A DNA stretch of 64,000 nt from JBAZWV01 sp041660225 (GTDB lineage Bacteria > Patescibacteriota > Patescibacteriia > 2-12-FULL-60-25): contig JBAZWV010000001.1 of assembly GCA_041660225.1 (NCBI GenBank), positions 124,001 through 188,000 on the forward strand, read 5' to 3'. Of the stretch, positions 25,913 to 35,032 are shown in pieces. The first letter of the stretch is position 1, and each line of letters starts with the position of its first letter. Both the position numbers and the translations under genes were made by a program. The notes under the pieces are model-generated. The model was not told the origin of the DNA and made no database searches. It was given only the letters and a program-made list of their open reading frames with translations.

Positions 25913-26916
25913 CCGACAAGTTTCGCACACGTCAGAATCAAAGCCGCAACCCCGAAATAGATCATCAAGCTAACAACGTCCTGGATCACCGTTGCGAACG
26001 GACCTGCTCCGAGAGCCGGATCATTTTTTCGTGCTGCGAGGACAACGGTCATGGTTGTCGCAACGGCACCGGAGACGCTCACCGTGAGGAACATCGAGAG
26101 TCCAACGATCCATGCGATGATCGAATCAGATAGAAAAAGATACACGGCTCCGAACGAAAGAATACCGACGATGGCACCGATGATCGCGTTGACCGATACT
26201 TCTCTGAAAAGAAATTTTGAAACGCGTACTTCGCCGATCGTGATTGCACGCATAAACAGCGCTTGCGTCTGCGTTCCCACAGCGTCACCCATATAAACGA
26301 TCGCCGGTGAAAAAAAGGCGAGCTCAACGACTTCGCGAAGATATCCTTCGAATCGACTCACAAGAAGAGACGATGTAAGACCGCCTGCGAGACCAAGAAG
26401 AAGCCACGGCAACCGTCGTTTCGTCAGAAAAAAAATCTTTCCATGCAAAACGTTTAACAATCCTTTTTGCTCAAGATGGATTCCCGCGTGGCGAATCGCA
26501 TCGTCAATTCCTGCATGCTGCAACGTTCGCAAAATCGTATCTGTCCCGATGACGCCGAGGAAGACTCCGTCTGAGTCTGTTACGGGCACACACTTAATGC
26601 TGTGGTGGATGGCAAGAATCGCCGTCCGTTCGAGCGATGTCGTCGGACGAACCGCGATCGGTTCTTTGATTGCGATCTGTCCGATTTTTTCGATGTGTGA
26701 CGCGCGCAATAGTTCTTTGATCGATACCGTGCCCTTCAATCGCTTTTTTTGATCGAGCACATAAATATAATTCACGCTGTCCCAATTCCGCGTCCGCTCG
26801 ATGCGACCGCGTACTGTTTCAACGGTTTCATGCGCAAGCGCTGTCGGCACACGACGAAGCAACCGCTGTTTGCGATCTAAGTGACCACGCATCAAAGAAC
26901 GGATTCCTCCGTGCAT
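25909..26916 (-). CDS. mgtE: MgtE-family magnesium transporter, lacking the N domain
   Basis: A 335-residue Mg2+ channel-like protein. Two CBS motifs lie at about residues 30-135 (YIYVLDQKKRLKGTVSIKEL; CVPVTDSDGVFLGVIGTDTI), followed by five membrane helices. The pore signature PAIVYMGDAVGTQTQALFMR and the C-terminal DPALGAGPFATVIQDVVSLM, whose Asp binds Mg2+ in the pore, are retained. Full-length MgtE (about 450 residues) has an additional N-terminal superhelical domain; here it is reduced to about 25 residues, as in some other short homologues. It is preceded on its strand by tRNA-Glu and a terminator. Confidence 0.88.
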   Translation of the reverse strand: MHGGIRSLMRGHLDRKQRLLRRVPTALAHETVETVRGRIERTRNWDSVNYIYVLDQKKRLKGTVSIKELLRASHIEKIGQIAIKEPIAVRPTTSLERTAILAIHHSIKCVPVTDSDGVFLGVIGTDTILRTLQHAGIDDAIRHAGIHLEQKGLLNVLHGKIFFLTKRRLPWLLLGLAGGLTSSLLVSRFEGYLREVVELAFFSPAIVYMGDAVGTQTQALFMRAITIGEVRVSKFLFREVSVNAIIGAIVGILSFGAVYLFLSDSIIAWIVGLSMFLTVSVSGAVATTMTVVLAARKNDPALGAGPFATVIQDVVSLMIYFGVAALILTCAKLVG

Positions 26917-26965
26917 GGCGAAAGTGTACCACGATTAACAAATTTGATGCGCTTTTTTTTATAGC

Positions 26966-26992
26966 AAAAATCCTCGTTGTGCGAGGATTTTT
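26966..26992 (-). terminator. Bidirectional intrinsic terminator downstream of tRNA-Glu
   Basis: Arms AAAAATCCTCG and CGAGGATTTTT form an 11-bp stem around a 5-base loop, with T-runs on both strands. It lies three bases after the encoded CCA of tRNA-Glu and would separate it from mgtE. Confidence 0.85.
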
Positions 26993-26995
26993 ACG

Positions 26996-27070
26996 TGGTA
27001 GCGCCAAGGGGAGTCGAACCCCTCTTACGTGGATGAGAACCACGTGTCCTAGCCGATAGACGATGGCGCC
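26996..27070 (-). tRNA. tRNA-Glu (anticodon CTC), CCA encoded
   Basis: The minus strand folds as a cloverleaf: acceptor GGCGCCA with TGGCGCT (terminal G-T pair), D-arm CTATCGGCTAG, anticodon arm CGTGG-TTCTCAT-CCACG with anticodon CTC, T-arm GAGGGGTTCGACTCCCC, discriminator A and CCA. It reads Glu GAG codons. Confidence 0.93.
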
Positions 27071-27083
27071 CTGTGATTTTTTT

Positions 27084-28385
27084 TTAGGCCAACCACTCTT
27101 CCGTTTGTCGTACGATCAACTCTTTGGCCATCTCGGGATGTGCCATGAGTTCTTTTGTGATCTTTTCCATACGCGCGCCCTGTGATCCTTTGATCAAAAC
27201 GACATCTCCCTGCTTCATCCGGTCTTGGATAAAGAGACCTGCTTCAGGGCTTTTTGCGAAGGTGAAGATCCGATCTTCAGGCATTCCTGCCTGCTTCGCC
27301 GCATCGGCGACGACGTGCGCGAGTGTACCACAAGCGACGAGCATGTCAATCCCGATGGAGGCGACGGCGCGGCCGATTTCGGCGTGACTTTCGTGTGCAA
27401 GATTTCCGAGCTCGAGCATGTCACCGAGCGCGGCAATTCGCTTGCTTCCTTCGGTGGCAGGATAGGCGGCGAGGTCGCGCAACGCGGATAATGCGGCGAG
27501 CGGCGATGAGTTGTAGCTGTCATCGAGAAGCGTCGTGCGTTTTATTCCTTCGATGATACGCGTACGGCCGGGCATGCCGGAAAATGTCGCGAGACGTTCG
27601 GCGGCTTCGTGAAAATCCACATCAAGCGCGAGCACGACCGCGAGCGCGGCGGTCGTGGCAAGCGCCTGCGGCTTGCCAAACGCGCCTTTGATACGGAACC
27701 GTGCAGCAAGACCGAGCGTTATGATGTTGACGTCGAGACCAGAGGCAGAAACATCCTGTGTATCAACGACAACATGCGCGGACACGAGGCGCACATCGGC
27801 TTTTTCTGTTTCTCCAAATGTTACGACATGCGCATCCGTGAGATCTGCAGCTTTCATCACTTCAGGATCATCCGCATTCAAAATGGCGATGCTGTCCGGT
27901 CCGAGCACCTGGATGAGTCGACGTTCTTCATTGGCAACGCCTTCGATGGTACCAAAAAATTCCGTGTGTTCGGCTCCGATCGCCGTCAGCACGGCAATGT
28001 CCGGCGGTGCGATCGAAATCAAATAGTCGAGATCGCCGGGATGATCCGTGCCGAATTCAAGAATGAGCGTTGTGGCACCGATCTTTGCAAGGCCGAGGCG
28101 CAGCAACGTGGCACGCATGATGACACGAATCCACGCAGGGATGGAACGTCCGGGAGCGGGCAGATGAAACACCGTGAGCGGAATGCCAAGCTCATTGTTA
28201 TAATTTTTTGCGGACGCGCGAACGCGTGAATCGGAATCTCCCGCGCCTTTTGCAACGGCGATGGCTTGCTTGGTCGAAGATTTTCCGACGGATCCGGCAA
28301 CCGCAATGATGCGCAGCTTTTCGCGTCGGATTGCGGCGCGCGCGGAATCAGCAAGAACCTTCATGAGCCATGTCTTCATACGCAT
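27084..28385 (-). CDS. murF: UDP-MurNAc-tripeptide--D-Ala-D-Ala ligase, MurF-like
   Basis: A Mur ligase of 433 residues that adds the D-Ala-D-Ala dipeptide to the muropeptide in the cytosol, using ATP. The P-loop AVAGSVGKSSTKQA is at residues 29-42. Also present are the NNELGIPLTV substrate region, the GTDHPGDLDYLISIAPPDIAVLT and IGAEHTEFFG segments (Mg2+ and ATP binding), NADD, and the C-terminal LLDDSYNSSPLAA, which is characteristic of MurF. The N-terminal UDP-binding domain is almost absent: the protein starts about 30 residues before the P-loop, while classical MurF has about 90. It follows the FtsI-like gene by five bases. Confidence 0.88.
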   Translation of the reverse strand: MRMKTWLMKVLADSARAAIRREKLRIIAVAGSVGKSSTKQAIAVAKGAGDSDSRVRASAKNYNNELGIPLTVFHLPAPGRSIPAWIRVIMRATLLRLGLAKIGATTLILEFGTDHPGDLDYLISIAPPDIAVLTAIGAEHTEFFGTIEGVANEERRLIQVLGPDSIAILNADDPEVMKAADLTDAHVVTFGETEKADVRLVSAHVVVDTQDVSASGLDVNIITLGLAARFRIKGAFGKPQALATTAALAVVLALDVDFHEAAERLATFSGMPGRTRIIEGIKRTTLLDDSYNSSPLAALSALRDLAAYPATEGSKRIAALGDMLELGNLAHESHAEIGRAVASIGIDMLVACGTLAHVVADAAKQAGMPEDRIFTFAKSPEAGLFIQDRMKQGDVVLIKGSQGARMEKITKELMAHPEMAKELIVRQTEEWLA

Positions 28386-28390
28386 TTATC

Positions 28391-30211
28391 TTAGCTCTCC
28401 GCTCCGGTATTTGTCGATGTTGAGACAGGTACGACGACGGGCGGAGGTTCCGCGATATTCCGCTCGGGGGGGACTTTTAGATAGGTCAGCAAAAATTTTG
28501 CCATCGTGCCAAACAGCGGCGCCGCAGATGACTCGGCCCACTGCACGTCTTTGGGGTGATTGATCTTGATCAACATGATAAATCGCGGATCGCTGGCCGG
28601 CGCAAAGCCCACGAACGATCCGATCGTCACATCCTTTTGATATCCGAGACCATCCCCGCGTGCAACTTGAGCGGTTCCCGTTTTCCCGGCAACCCAGTAG
28701 CCAGGCACTCCGGCACGTTTTCCGTGACCGTTCTCCACGGCTGAAACCAGCATCCCTGAAATGAGACGCGACGTTCGCGGATCAACCGGCGTGCTTACCA
28801 CTTGCGGCTTCGTGCGTTCTCGCGTGCCATCAGGATGGATGATTTCGTCGACGATATACGGTCGCATCAGTTTTCCGCCGTTCGCAAGCGCCGCATATCC
28901 GGCGACAAGCTGGATCGGCGTCGCCGTGACTCCTTGCCCATACGATGCAGTTGCGGCCCAAATACTCCCCTTCTTCACCAGTGAGCTGACATTCCCCTTT
29001 CCTTCCGGACTCAATTCGATCTCCGTTCTTTTTCCGAATCCGAATGCGTCAACGTAGTTACGGAACGAATCCTTGCCGAGCAGACGCTGTACGAAAATCG
29101 TTGCGGTGTTCAGTGATTCATCGATCGCCTGCGTCATCGTTTGCAACCCGTGCGCTTTTCCGTCGGAGTTGCGGATCGTGAAGTCATCAATTTCTTCCGA
29201 ACCGGTATCGATGTATGTCGTTTTCGGTCCAATTTTTTCCGCGTGGATGCCGGCAGCCATCGTGAATGATTTAAAAATCGATCCCGGCTCGTACGCCGTG
29301 AAGACGACGGGATTATTCAAATCACCGATATCTTTTACTTTGCCGTATTCTGTCGGATCAAAATCCGGAAACGAACACATCGCCATGATCGCACCGGTGT
29401 TCGGATCCATCACCACGATCGAACCGTCGTCCGCCTGATGGCGCTCGACAGCCTCCTTGATCTGACTGCAGGCTTCGAATTGGATCGTGCGATCAATCGT
29501 CAACACGACATCCGATCCGTTCACCGCTGCCTGAATGTGACTTTCGCCGATTGTCAGACGTCGTCCGCTTGCGTCTTTTTCCGCAACGATGGAGCCTGGT
29601 TTTCCCGCCAACAGCTCGTTGAACGCGCCTTCAATACCGTACTTACCGATCTGTGAATTTGGCGCATCTCCCGGTCCGACAAATCCGATCAATTGTCCGC
29701 TCACGCCTTTTTCGGGATACAACCGCGCGCTCACTTTCAGAAAACCAAGACCTTCAAACGATTTTTCTTTTACCGCCTGCATCACTACCGTAGTCGCATT
29801 TTTCAAAACGACTTCGTACGGATCGTTCGGATCGCGCGTGAGCATTGTGACGAGATCTACGTCCGGTTTTCCGACAAGTGGCGCAAGATCGTGTGCAACG
29901 GCAACCGGATCTTTCATGTTGCGCGGTACGGCGTAGATCAGCCAGGAGTCGCGGTTCGTCGCGAGCGGATACAATTTATTGTCGACCTCGTCGCGCACAT
30001 AAATCTTTCCGCGTTCAGGGAGGAGCTTGGCTTCTAGATCATGTTGATCAGACGCGAGCGCTGCATAGGTTCCATGTTCGAGAATCTGTAAATATCCCAA
30101 TCGAAGCATCACCGCAAGCAACGGAAGACACAAGAAAAATCCCAGAAACCGTAAACGGGCTTGCGGAGCGGGCCGATTCTCACGGCGCGAAGGTGTACCA
30201 AAACGCCGCAT
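28391..30211 (-). CDS. ftsI: Class B penicillin-binding protein (FtsI/PBP3-like)
   Basis: A 606-residue transpeptidase with one membrane anchor (about residues 21-43). The dimerisation domain includes LPERGKIYVRDEVDNKLYPLA and the PEKGVSGQLIGFVG box. The catalytic domain has YEPGSIFKSFT (Ser and Lys of SxxK), ESLNTATIF (SxN) and AGKTGTAQVARG. The C-terminal 30 residues are Pro/Val/Ser/Thr-rich. Its position next to murF, as in dcw clusters (ftsI-murE-murF), favours septal PBP3 over an elongation enzyme. It starts two bases after the preceding unknown gene. Confidence 0.9.
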   Translation of the reverse strand: MRRFGTPSRRENRPAPQARLRFLGFFLCLPLLAVMLRLGYLQILEHGTYAALASDQHDLEAKLLPERGKIYVRDEVDNKLYPLATNRDSWLIYAVPRNMKDPVAVAHDLAPLVGKPDVDLVTMLTRDPNDPYEVVLKNATTVVMQAVKEKSFEGLGFLKVSARLYPEKGVSGQLIGFVGPGDAPNSQIGKYGIEGAFNELLAGKPGSIVAEKDASGRRLTIGESHIQAAVNGSDVVLTIDRTIQFEACSQIKEAVERHQADDGSIVVMDPNTGAIMAMCSFPDFDPTEYGKVKDIGDLNNPVVFTAYEPGSIFKSFTMAAGIHAEKIGPKTTYIDTGSEEIDDFTIRNSDGKAHGLQTMTQAIDESLNTATIFVQRLLGKDSFRNYVDAFGFGKRTEIELSPEGKGNVSSLVKKGSIWAATASYGQGVTATPIQLVAGYAALANGGKLMRPYIVDEIIHPDGTRERTKPQVVSTPVDPRTSRLISGMLVSAVENGHGKRAGVPGYWVAGKTGTAQVARGDGLGYQKDVTIGSFVGFAPASDPRFIMLIKINHPKDVQWAESSAAPLFGTMAKFLLTYLKVPPERNIAEPPPVVVPVSTSTNTGAES

Positions 30212-30213
30212 GG

Positions 30214-31260
30214 TTAATCGTACTCTTTATTCCGATGATCCAACTCTTCGAGATACTGATGGAACAATTCGGAGTTGTCCCGATTCGGCGCACCTGTCGA
30301 CGTCGCTGCAGGAAGCGAGGGAAGATCGGAAAGTGGTCGCAATCCGGAACCCTGCAGACTTCCTCCCGTCCGAACCGGCACGAGAGAAGACGTGATGTCT
30401 TTCGCATCATCCGGAACACCGATTGTCACCGGTGCGTTCAGCCCTTGAAGGTCGATGCGAACACGAATGCGCTTTTGTTCCGCGCCGTTTGTATCCAGAT
30501 CCGGCCATTCTCCACGCAACACAATCGGCGCGTTCGTTCTTCGATCTACCGTCATCCAAAATTGTCCTCGAGCGAGCTCCGAAGTCGTTTGATTGATCCA
30601 CAAAAAATCCTGCGCCGTCGGGTCGCGTCCGTTCCACGCTTTTATGAAGACGTTCAAAAAAACCGCGAGCGCGCGCTGATCCAATGCGAACGGAACCGTC
30701 ACGATCGTGTCTCCGTTCTCTTCCTCTTCCCACGGACCGGTTACGACAACAGCGTCCATCAAAACGGGAAGCGCTGCGCGAACATCTTCCATACTCCCCT
30801 TGCCGATCACGGACGAATAGCCTTCGTGATTCAAAAAGGCATCGCGCGCGATCATCGCAAATTGATCTTCTTCCGGATCTCCGACGAGATCCATGTATCG
30901 CGCTCGAGAGGATGCGGACACTTCGCGCGGACGAAGAAGAAAACGATCACGTTCGACGATGAGATCTGCCGTCTGCTCGGATCCGGCAAGTCCTTCCCCA
31001 AGACGAAGCACACCGAGAAATCGTGACTCTGTCGGATTTGTCACATCAAGCGAACCGGCAACGCCGAACCCTGTCGTTGTCCGAAGTTTTGTATCCGTCC
31101 ACGCGATATCCGCCGTGACAACACTTGCGGTTTTTGCGACAGCAAGCCGCTCAAACCCGCCTCGCAAAACCGACGCGGGAGTGTCCCGGAACACCCACCA
31201 CAACGCAAAAACCGCCACGGTCAAAAAAACCCCGAGAATAACAAACAAGACCCGTTTCAT
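30214..31260 (-). CDS. Membrane-anchored extracytoplasmic protein, unknown function
   Basis: A 348-residue protein with an N-terminal anchor (MKRVLFVILGVFLTVAVFAL). The body is beta-rich and resembles in overall pattern lipoprotein-like domains with alternating amphipathic strands (FWMTVDRRTNAPIVLRGEWP, RIRVRIDLQGLNAPVTIGVP), but I cannot name the family. The last 60 residues are a low-complexity Ser/Pro/Gly stretch ending in a charged helix. It directly precedes ftsI on the same strand (two-base gap), which suggests a role near the septal wall machinery. Confidence 0.6.
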   Translation of the reverse strand: MKRVLFVILGVFLTVAVFALWWVFRDTPASVLRGGFERLAVAKTASVVTADIAWTDTKLRTTTGFGVAGSLDVTNPTESRFLGVLRLGEGLAGSEQTADLIVERDRFLLRPREVSASSRARYMDLVGDPEEDQFAMIARDAFLNHEGYSSVIGKGSMEDVRAALPVLMDAVVVTGPWEEEENGDTIVTVPFALDQRALAVFLNVFIKAWNGRDPTAQDFLWINQTTSELARGQFWMTVDRRTNAPIVLRGEWPDLDTNGAEQKRIRVRIDLQGLNAPVTIGVPDDAKDITSSLVPVRTGGSLQGSGLRPLSDLPSLPAATSTGAPNRDNSELFHQYLEELDHRNKEYD

Positions 31261-31302
31261 AGGTCTCAGAATAGCAAGAAAACAAGCTTCGTAGAACGTG
31301 CC

Positions 31303-31884
31303 TTATTGCTCGAACGTGACCGTCTTCAGCATCGTCTCAAATGTCTCAAGATTCGGATGCGCGGTATCGCTGTATGCCGCCGCGAGCAAGAGGACACCGT
31401 TCTCGTGTTCGATGAGGATGTATTTGATGGGATAGAGCCCCTCCGCCTCAAAACGGATGGCATCTTTTCCCGCGACGGAGATCTGTTCGTACGCAGGCGT
31501 TCCCGCATAGAATCCGGATTCATTCTTGTTCTGTTCCGCCCAGTCGGTGAGCGAGAGATCTTTGCGATTTTTCCAAAATGCGACCTGAATCGGCGGGCCT
31601 CCTTCGCCAACAAATCCTTCTGGACGAACGTCGTCCTCGTGAATCAACAGATACGATTCATCAGCCGCTGAAGAATTATTCGAGATCGTATAAACGGCCG
31701 GATATGTAAATGCGAATCCATTATCGGATGTCACGGTCTTCGACGCTGTGGGTGTGATCGGCGGCGGAGATGCAGGTTGCTCGATTTGGGTGACCTGGGG
31801 TTCAGGCGACGGCAAACATCCGCCTCCGAGCAAGAGGGTCATGGCAGCAAACAGGCCAAATAATGCTTTATTTCGGTCAGACAT
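31303..31884 (-). CDS. Putative lipoprotein
   Basis: A 193-residue exported protein. ATG 31884 gives a proper signal peptide with lipobox LLGGGC, so it is preferred over the ATG at 31944 that lies inside uppS. A Pro/Thr-rich linker is followed by a domain with the pattern NGFAFTYPAVYTISNNSS and VAGKDAIRFEAEGLY, similar in layout to small PsbP-like or DUF-type lipoprotein domains that begin with a FxYP motif. Function unknown. It lies between uppS and the anchored protein upstream of ftsI, all on one strand. Confidence 0.65.
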   Translation of the reverse strand: MSDRNKALFGLFAAMTLLLGGGCLPSPEPQVTQIEQPASPPPITPTASKTVTSDNGFAFTYPAVYTISNNSSAADESYLLIHEDDVRPEGFVGEGGPPIQVAFWKNRKDLSLTDWAEQNKNESGFYAGTPAYEQISVAGKDAIRFEAEGLYPIKYILIEHENGVLLLAAAYSDTAHPNLETFETMLKTVTFEQ

Positions 31885-31933
31885 ATAATCGTTCTCTGCT
31901 TCGAAAACGGCCCAAACAGTGAGATATGACAGC

Positions 31934-32623
31934 CTACTTCCCAAACCGTCGTTGTCGGCTCGCGTATTCTTCTAGCGCCTTATCGAGTTCCCCTTCGTCA
32001 AAATCCGGCCAGTGTTTATCGGTCCAATAAAATTCACTGTAGGCAGCTTGCCAGAGAAGGAAACCGGAGATGCGTTCTTCGCCGGAGGTGCGCACAAGAA
32101 GATCCGGATCCGGCATGTCCGGCCAGTACATCTGCGCCTGAATTGCAGCTTCGTCGATTTCTTCGGGCCGTTTTCCGGCGGCCACAAGCGCACGACACGC
32201 ATCCACGATTTCCATTCGTCCGCCGTAGTTGATGCAGAGTGCGAACGTTGCACGCGTATTGTCTTTTGTCAGAGCTTCGGCGGCTTCGATCGCGCGAACG
32301 ATCGACGGGCGGAGTCCGGCGCGACGCCCCACGATCTTCATGCGTACGCCTTTGTCATGAAACAGCTGCAACTCTTTTGTCAGCGCGACTTCGAGCAGGT
32401 CCATCAAAAAACCGACTTCTTCTTCGGTGCGTTTCCAGTTCTCGGTTGAGAATGCGAAGACGGTTAACACCTTGATTCCGCGCTCCAAACACCAGTCTCC
32501 CATCTCCTTGAGACGCTCATAACCGGCCAAGTGACCCTGGTTCGATAAGAGGTTGCGTTCCTTGGCCCAACGGCGGTTGCCGTCCATGATAATGGCCAGA
32601 TGATCAAGCGGCGCCGTTGGCAT
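31934..32623 (-). CDS. uppS: Isoprenyl transferase (undecaprenyl diphosphate synthase)
   Basis: A cis-prenyltransferase of 229 residues that makes the C55 wall-lipid carrier from farnesyl diphosphate and IPP in the cytosol. Signatures are complete: HLAIIMDGNRRWAKER (catalytic Asp and Arg), GHLAGYERLKEM, FAFSTENWKR and the C-terminal PDLLVRTSGEERISGFLLWQ. With the trans-polyprenyl synthase at 33.7 kb and UppP at 25 kb, the window covers most of carrier synthesis and recycling. Confidence 0.95.
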   Translation of the reverse strand: MPTAPLDHLAIIMDGNRRWAKERNLLSNQGHLAGYERLKEMGDWCLERGIKVLTVFAFSTENWKRTEEEVGFLMDLLEVALTKELQLFHDKGVRMKIVGRRAGLRPSIVRAIEAAEALTKDNTRATFALCINYGGRMEIVDACRALVAAGKRPEEIDEAAIQAQMYWPDMPDPDLLVRTSGEERISGFLLWQAAYSEFYWTDKHWPDFDEGELDKALEEYASRQRRFGK

Positions 32624-32668
32624 ATGTAGCAGGCATCGTATCGAAAACGAATCAGGCGGTCAATCAGC

Positions 32669-32690
32669 AAGGGCTCCCGTAAGAGCCCTT
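32669..32690. terminator. Hairpin between the Cys-rich gene and uppS
   Basis: AAGGGCTC and GAGCCCTT form an 8-bp stem with a 6-base loop. It lies 21 bases beyond the stop of the minus-strand Cys-rich gene. The T-run is on the plus-strand side (TTATTTT), so termination on the minus strand would be weak. Confidence 0.4.
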
Positions 32691-32710
32691 ATTTTACACG
32701 AATATTGGGA

Positions 32711-33694
32711 TTAACAGGTTTTCTGACACGATCCCAATGTCTCCTCGCACGTCTGAACCGCTGCCGTATCGCGACCTGCCGCATTTCGACACGCACCAAA
32801 AGAAGTTGTGCAGTCTTCGGTACAGCTCACCGTTTTGCTCACCGGTGTTTCAGATCCGCCCAGCGGGAGTTGTTGGATTGGTTGCGAGAGGATCTGACCC
32901 GCGCTCAGGGACGGAGCTTCGTAATTGGCACAGACCTCATTCAAACACTTTCGTCCCACGGATTCGCACGCCAGTAATTCATCTTTATCGTAGGCAGCGG
33001 CTTTTTTACAAATTTCGGTGTCACGGCGGCACTGGTCACGACAGATGTCGGACGGAACGCGCTCCGAAGCACCCGTATCGGTTCGCGGTCGGCACGACGC
33101 AACGACGCACTTCCGGTTTTGAATCCGGCACTCGTCGAGCTTTGTCGCGCTAGATCCTGCCTGGACCACGCAACCTCCGAGCGCAACGGCACATCGATCC
33201 TCACACGTCACGGTGTCGACCGGACGCGGCTTGCAGCGATTCATGCAATCGTTCGCAGATGTACGACACGCATCAAGCGGCGCATTCACGGACGCGGTCC
33301 CCCTGACCGGTTGCCGCGTCAAACACACGGCGAGACGCGAACGGCAGGACTGCAGACAGTCCGCCATGCCGGCATCAATCGTTCCGGCTCCTGCAGCCGC
33401 CGTTGTACTCGTTTGTCCAGAAAGTTGCGTACGCAGTTTTACGATATCCTCTTTCAACAAACCGATCTGCGAACCAAGCGTCGTCAATGCACCGATCAGA
33501 GCCGTCGTCTGATCACCAAGCGGATTCTGCGGAACGGATTGGCTGTACACCGCGTCCGAGAACATCGGAATGCTGAGCACGAGCATCAGCAACACGCCGG
33601 CAGCGGCAAACACTTTCCGAAACGGATTTTCCGTTTGCGTTGGCGGCGGGACGGGTGCGTTGGATTTCTTGAGAGAACGTTTGGTCATGGCCAT
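32711..33694 (-). CDS. Secreted/anchored protein with four six-cysteine modules
   Basis: A 327-residue protein with a basic N-terminus and a membrane segment at about residues 29-47. A helical stretch follows (ALTTLGSQIGLLKEDIVKLR), and then a C-terminal 215 residues with 24 cysteines. The cysteines fall in four copies of a module: CX3CX6C, a 17-27 residue spacer, then CX6CX3C or CX6CX4C (for example CLQSCRSRLAVC with CRTSANDCMNRC). Such spacing on helices suggests helical hairpins pinned by disulfides, so folding outside the membrane is expected. I know no family with this arrangement. The gene is flanked by two stem-loops. The start may be 33694 or 33688 (both ATG). Confidence 0.75.
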   Translation of the reverse strand: MAMTKRSLKKSNAPVPPPTQTENPFRKVFAAAGVLLMLVLSIPMFSDAVYSQSVPQNPLGDQTTALIGALTTLGSQIGLLKEDIVKLRTQLSGQTSTTAAAGAGTIDAGMADCLQSCRSRLAVCLTRQPVRGTASVNAPLDACRTSANDCMNRCKPRPVDTVTCEDRCAVALGGCVVQAGSSATKLDECRIQNRKCVVASCRPRTDTGASERVPSDICRDQCRRDTEICKKAAAYDKDELLACESVGRKCLNEVCANYEAPSLSAGQILSQPIQQLPLGGSETPVSKTVSCTEDCTTSFGACRNAAGRDTAAVQTCEETLGSCQKTC

Positions 33695-33705
33695 ATTGCT
33701 CTCAG

Positions 33706-33737
33706 TATACCACGTCGCTCGCGAACGACGTGGTATA
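33706..33737. promoter_or_regulatory. 12-bp stem-loop upstream of the Cys-rich gene
   Basis: TATACCACGTCG and CGACGTGGTATA form a perfect 12-bp stem around an 8-base loop, between the polyprenyl synthase stop and the Cys-rich gene start. No T-run follows. The minus-strand TATACT hexamer (33704-33709) overlaps the stem foot, so it could be an operator over a -10 box, or a terminator of the upstream gene without a U-tract. Confidence 0.5.
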
Positions 33738-33746
33738 GCACAACGC

Positions 33747-34808
33747 TCACGATGTTCGCGCGCGAATGAGCGTCACGAGATCTCGCCATTCGCGTTTGTA
33801 AACGGACGACATGGAAGATTCCTTGATGAGACGTTCACTTTGATCAAAAAGACGATTCATCTCGCGTGTCCCCGCTTCGATCGCACCGGATGACAGAAAG
33901 AGTTTGATCACATGGGAATATTCGCGCCGTGGAATATCTTTCCCGAAATAACGGCGAAATTTCGACTGTTCAGCACGCGTCCCTTTTTCAAACAGATGTT
34001 GCGTAAAAAACGTATGCTGGCGATCTTGAACATCAGAGAGGATGGTTTTTTTGAGCGTCGTCTGATGCGAAACAATATCGAGAAGATCATCCTGGATTTG
34101 AAATGCCATACCGAGTGCCGTGCCAAGTTTTTCGGAAAAAGAAAGCAAGCGTTTGTTGCTCCCCGCGATCGTTGCGCCAATCTGCATCGGGCGCACAAAG
34201 GTGTAGCGTGCGGTTTTTAACTCAATCTTGCGTCGTAAAAGGTTCGTCGTCGTTCGTTCGCGCGTCATCAGATCAACATCGATCATCTGACCGACGATGA
34301 CTTCGCGAATCATTTCGGAAAAAAGACGGCGCGCGTTTTTGTCACGAGGAAATGCGTTTGCGATTCCGTCATCGAATGCATTCTGTGCCCACAAAAAAAG
34401 AAGATCTCCGAGCAACACCGCTTGTCCGTCCGCGATGTGCGCATGATCCCCCGCCCGGCGCTTGCGTGCGAGTTCGCGTTTGAGAAAAAGATGCGTCGTC
34501 GGAATCCCGTGCCTCTCACGACCGCGATCAATCACGTCATCATGTACGAGACAAAAGAGATGAAAAAACTCGAACGCGAGAAAAAGGCGACGCGCTTCTT
34601 TTGTCTTTTTTCCGCCTGCCGTCCGATACGCAAGTTCTGCAACGTATGGGCGAACGCGTTTTCCACCGGCGAGAAGAAGCGAGCATGCGTGTTCGATGAT
34701 GGAACCGATAAACGGATCATGTGCATCCGCCTTGGCGGCTCGAACGTTCGTATCAATCGAAGAACGTAAAAGGATGTCGAATTCGCGCTTAAAATCAGCC
34801 AGATCCAT
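33747..34808 (-). CDS. Polyprenyl (trans-isoprenyl diphosphate) synthase
   Basis: A 353-residue all-helical prenyltransferase that condenses IPP with allylic diphosphates, supplying precursors such as FPP or GGPP. The first Asp-rich motif is HDDVIDRGRERHG with the preceding FFHLFCLV, GGKRVRPYV binds IPP, and the second Asp-rich motif is FQIQDDLLDI. I start it at ATG 34808 (MDLADFKRE); the longer frame to 34976 is a translation of the tRNA-Pro gene. Product chain length cannot be read reliably. It is likely the source of the primer for UppS. Confidence 0.9.
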   Translation of the reverse strand: MDLADFKREFDILLRSSIDTNVRAAKADAHDPFIGSIIEHACSLLLAGGKRVRPYVAELAYRTAGGKKTKEARRLFLAFEFFHLFCLVHDDVIDRGRERHGIPTTHLFLKRELARKRRAGDHAHIADGQAVLLGDLLFLWAQNAFDDGIANAFPRDKNARRLFSEMIREVIVGQMIDVDLMTRERTTTNLLRRKIELKTARYTFVRPMQIGATIAGSNKRLLSFSEKLGTALGMAFQIQDDLLDIVSHQTTLKKTILSDVQDRQHTFFTQHLFEKGTRAEQSKFRRYFGKDIPRREYSHVIKLFLSSGAIEAGTREMNRLFDQSERLIKESSMSSVYKREWRDLVTLIRARTS

Positions 34809-34855
34809 AGATATCGTCAGTGTAGCAAAAAACCGCCGTATGGCGATTCTTTGCG

Positions 34856-34931
<76 letters not shown>

Positions 34932-35032
34932 ATATTCTTGTGGCCGGATGGTATCAGAGACAAAGATCGAAGACAAGGCCTGAAACCTGGCTCAATCCTC
35001 TGTTTTGAGATACGCTTCCCTGCACATAACCT

